Assembly: GCA_003577365.1 (NCBI GenBank)
Contig: QEUY01000284.1
Coordinates: forward strand, 1 to 5,743
Direction: 5' to 3'
Length of the DNA stretch: 5,743 nt
Source: Chloroflexota bacterium
GTDB lineage: Bacteria > Chloroflexota > Anaerolineae > Caldilineales > Caldilineaceae
Below the pieces are notes generated by a model. It did not search any database and was not told where the DNA came from. It worked only from the letters and a program-made list of their open reading frames with translations. A program made the position numbers and the translations under genes. Positions 5,186 through 5,743 of this stretch are shown here, in pieces (within the stretch, counting starts at the first letter, position 1; each line of letters starts with the position of its first letter).

Positions 5186-5743
5186 CAGCGCCTCGGCCAC
5201 GCGCTGCGCCAACGTGTCGATCGTAAAGGGCTTTTGGATCCATTGGATGTGGCCGCCCGTCTCTGTCTCAACCTCATGCGGGTAGCCGGTGACCAGCAGC
5301 ATACGCGCCTGGGGGTCGCGCGCCATCAGGGCATGATACAGCTCCATCCCGCCCATGTCGGGCATGATCAGGTCGCTGACCACCAGCGCGATCTCGGCGC
5401 TGTGCGCGGTATAGGTGGCGAGCGCGCTGGCGCCGTTCTGCGCGGTCACGACACGATAGCCCAGCCCGGCCAGCATCTCCTTGACTGCCTCCCGCAGCGC
5501 GTTTTCGTCCTCCACCAAGAGGATCAGCTCGTCGTGGCCGTGCGGCGGGTGGATGGGGGCCGCGCCCACCGGCTGCGCCTCGCCCTGATTCAAGAGCGGC
5601 AGATAGATCGTAAACTGCGTGCCTTCGCCCACCGTGCTCTCGACCTGAATCTGGCCTTCCAACTGCTGCACAATGCCATAGACCTGAGGCAGCCCCAGCC
5701 CTGTCCCCTTGCCGGGCGGCTTGGTCGTGAAGAACGGCTCAAA
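5174..5743 (-). CDS. Hybrid sensor histidine kinase, C-terminal part (ATPase end plus receiver domain)
   Basis: The frame runs uninterrupted from the right edge to TGA 5176-5174 and shows 189 residues of a longer protein. The first ~52 residues are the end of a GHKL ATPase domain: FEPFFTTK (1-8) is the F-box region, GKGTGLGL (11-18) the G2 box, then GEGTQFTIYLP (39-49). A linker of about 20 residues leads to a response-regulator receiver domain (about 72-188). It has the acidic pair Glu78/Asp79 in VEDEN, phosphoacceptor Asp124 in SDLIMPDMGG, Thr152 in VTGY and Lys171 in QKPF, so it looks competent for phosphotransfer. In such hybrids the kinase relays phosphate to its own receiver and then to partner proteins. 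The sensor domains, phosphorylated His and start lie outside the window, so the signal is unknown. A GTG at 5671-5669 lies inside the ATPase domain and is not the start. The gene converges on nadB, and nothing links it to NAD synthesis. Confidence 0.92.
   Translation of the reverse strand, partial: FEPFFTTKPPGKGTGLGLPQVYGIVQQLEGQIQVESTVGEGTQFTIYLPLLNQGEAQPVGAAPIHPPHGHDELILLVEDENALREAVKEMLAGLGYRVVTAQNGASALATYTAHSAEIALVVSDLIMPDMGGMELYHALMARDPQARMLLVTGYPHEVETETGGHIQWIQKPFTIDTLAQRVAEALHGD

Overview
The window is GC-rich bacterial chromosomal DNA carrying a compact locus for de novo NAD synthesis, flanked by three unrelated genes. Gene content does not fix the taxon. My best guess is a Chloroflexota-type organism (Anaerolineae/Caldilineae), from the style of NadA, the GC-rich codon use and the hybrid-kinase fragment; this is inference only.

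Layout. Positions 2-211 (+) are the C-terminal end of a small membrane protein. A long hairpin at 227-260 separates it from a convergent gene, 263-1162 (-), which encodes a class I SAM-dependent methyltransferase. The 194-bp gap 1163-1356 is a divergent promoter region driving the methyltransferase leftwards and nadC rightwards. nadC (1357-2247), nadA (2384-3436) and nadB (3511-5121) follow on the + strand. The right edge holds the convergent C-terminal part of a hybrid histidine kinase with a receiver domain (5174-5743, -). There are no tRNA or rRNA genes, insertion sequences, CRISPR arrays or gene-free stretches over 300 bp.

How the genes work together. NadB oxidises L-aspartate to iminoaspartate. 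NadA, a 4Fe-4S enzyme, condenses this with dihydroxyacetone phosphate to give quinolinate. NadC phosphoribosylates and decarboxylates quinolinate to nicotinate mononucleotide. The complete aspartate-to-NaMN branch is therefore encoded here, and the motifs and catalytic residues I could check are present in all three enzymes. The later steps (NadD, NadE) are not in the window.

Regulation is the most interesting part. nadA has its own near-consensus promoter (TTGACA, 17-bp spacer, TATACT) inside the cluster. A 13-bp dyad, TGTCA-N3-TGACA, overlaps its -35 box. A second dyad with the same half-sites and spacing covers the start codon of the methyltransferase gene, and the nadC -35 box lies in an inverted repeat with related half-sites. 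The nadA leader also holds a 10-codon ORF with its own Shine-Dalgarno whose stop codon overlaps the nadA ribosome-binding site. A 12-bp hairpin separates nadA from nadB. These suggest a local regulator and leader-level control, but nothing here proves it. I see no strong candidate for a wholly new system: the coding content is ordinary, and the novelty, if any, lies in the control sites.
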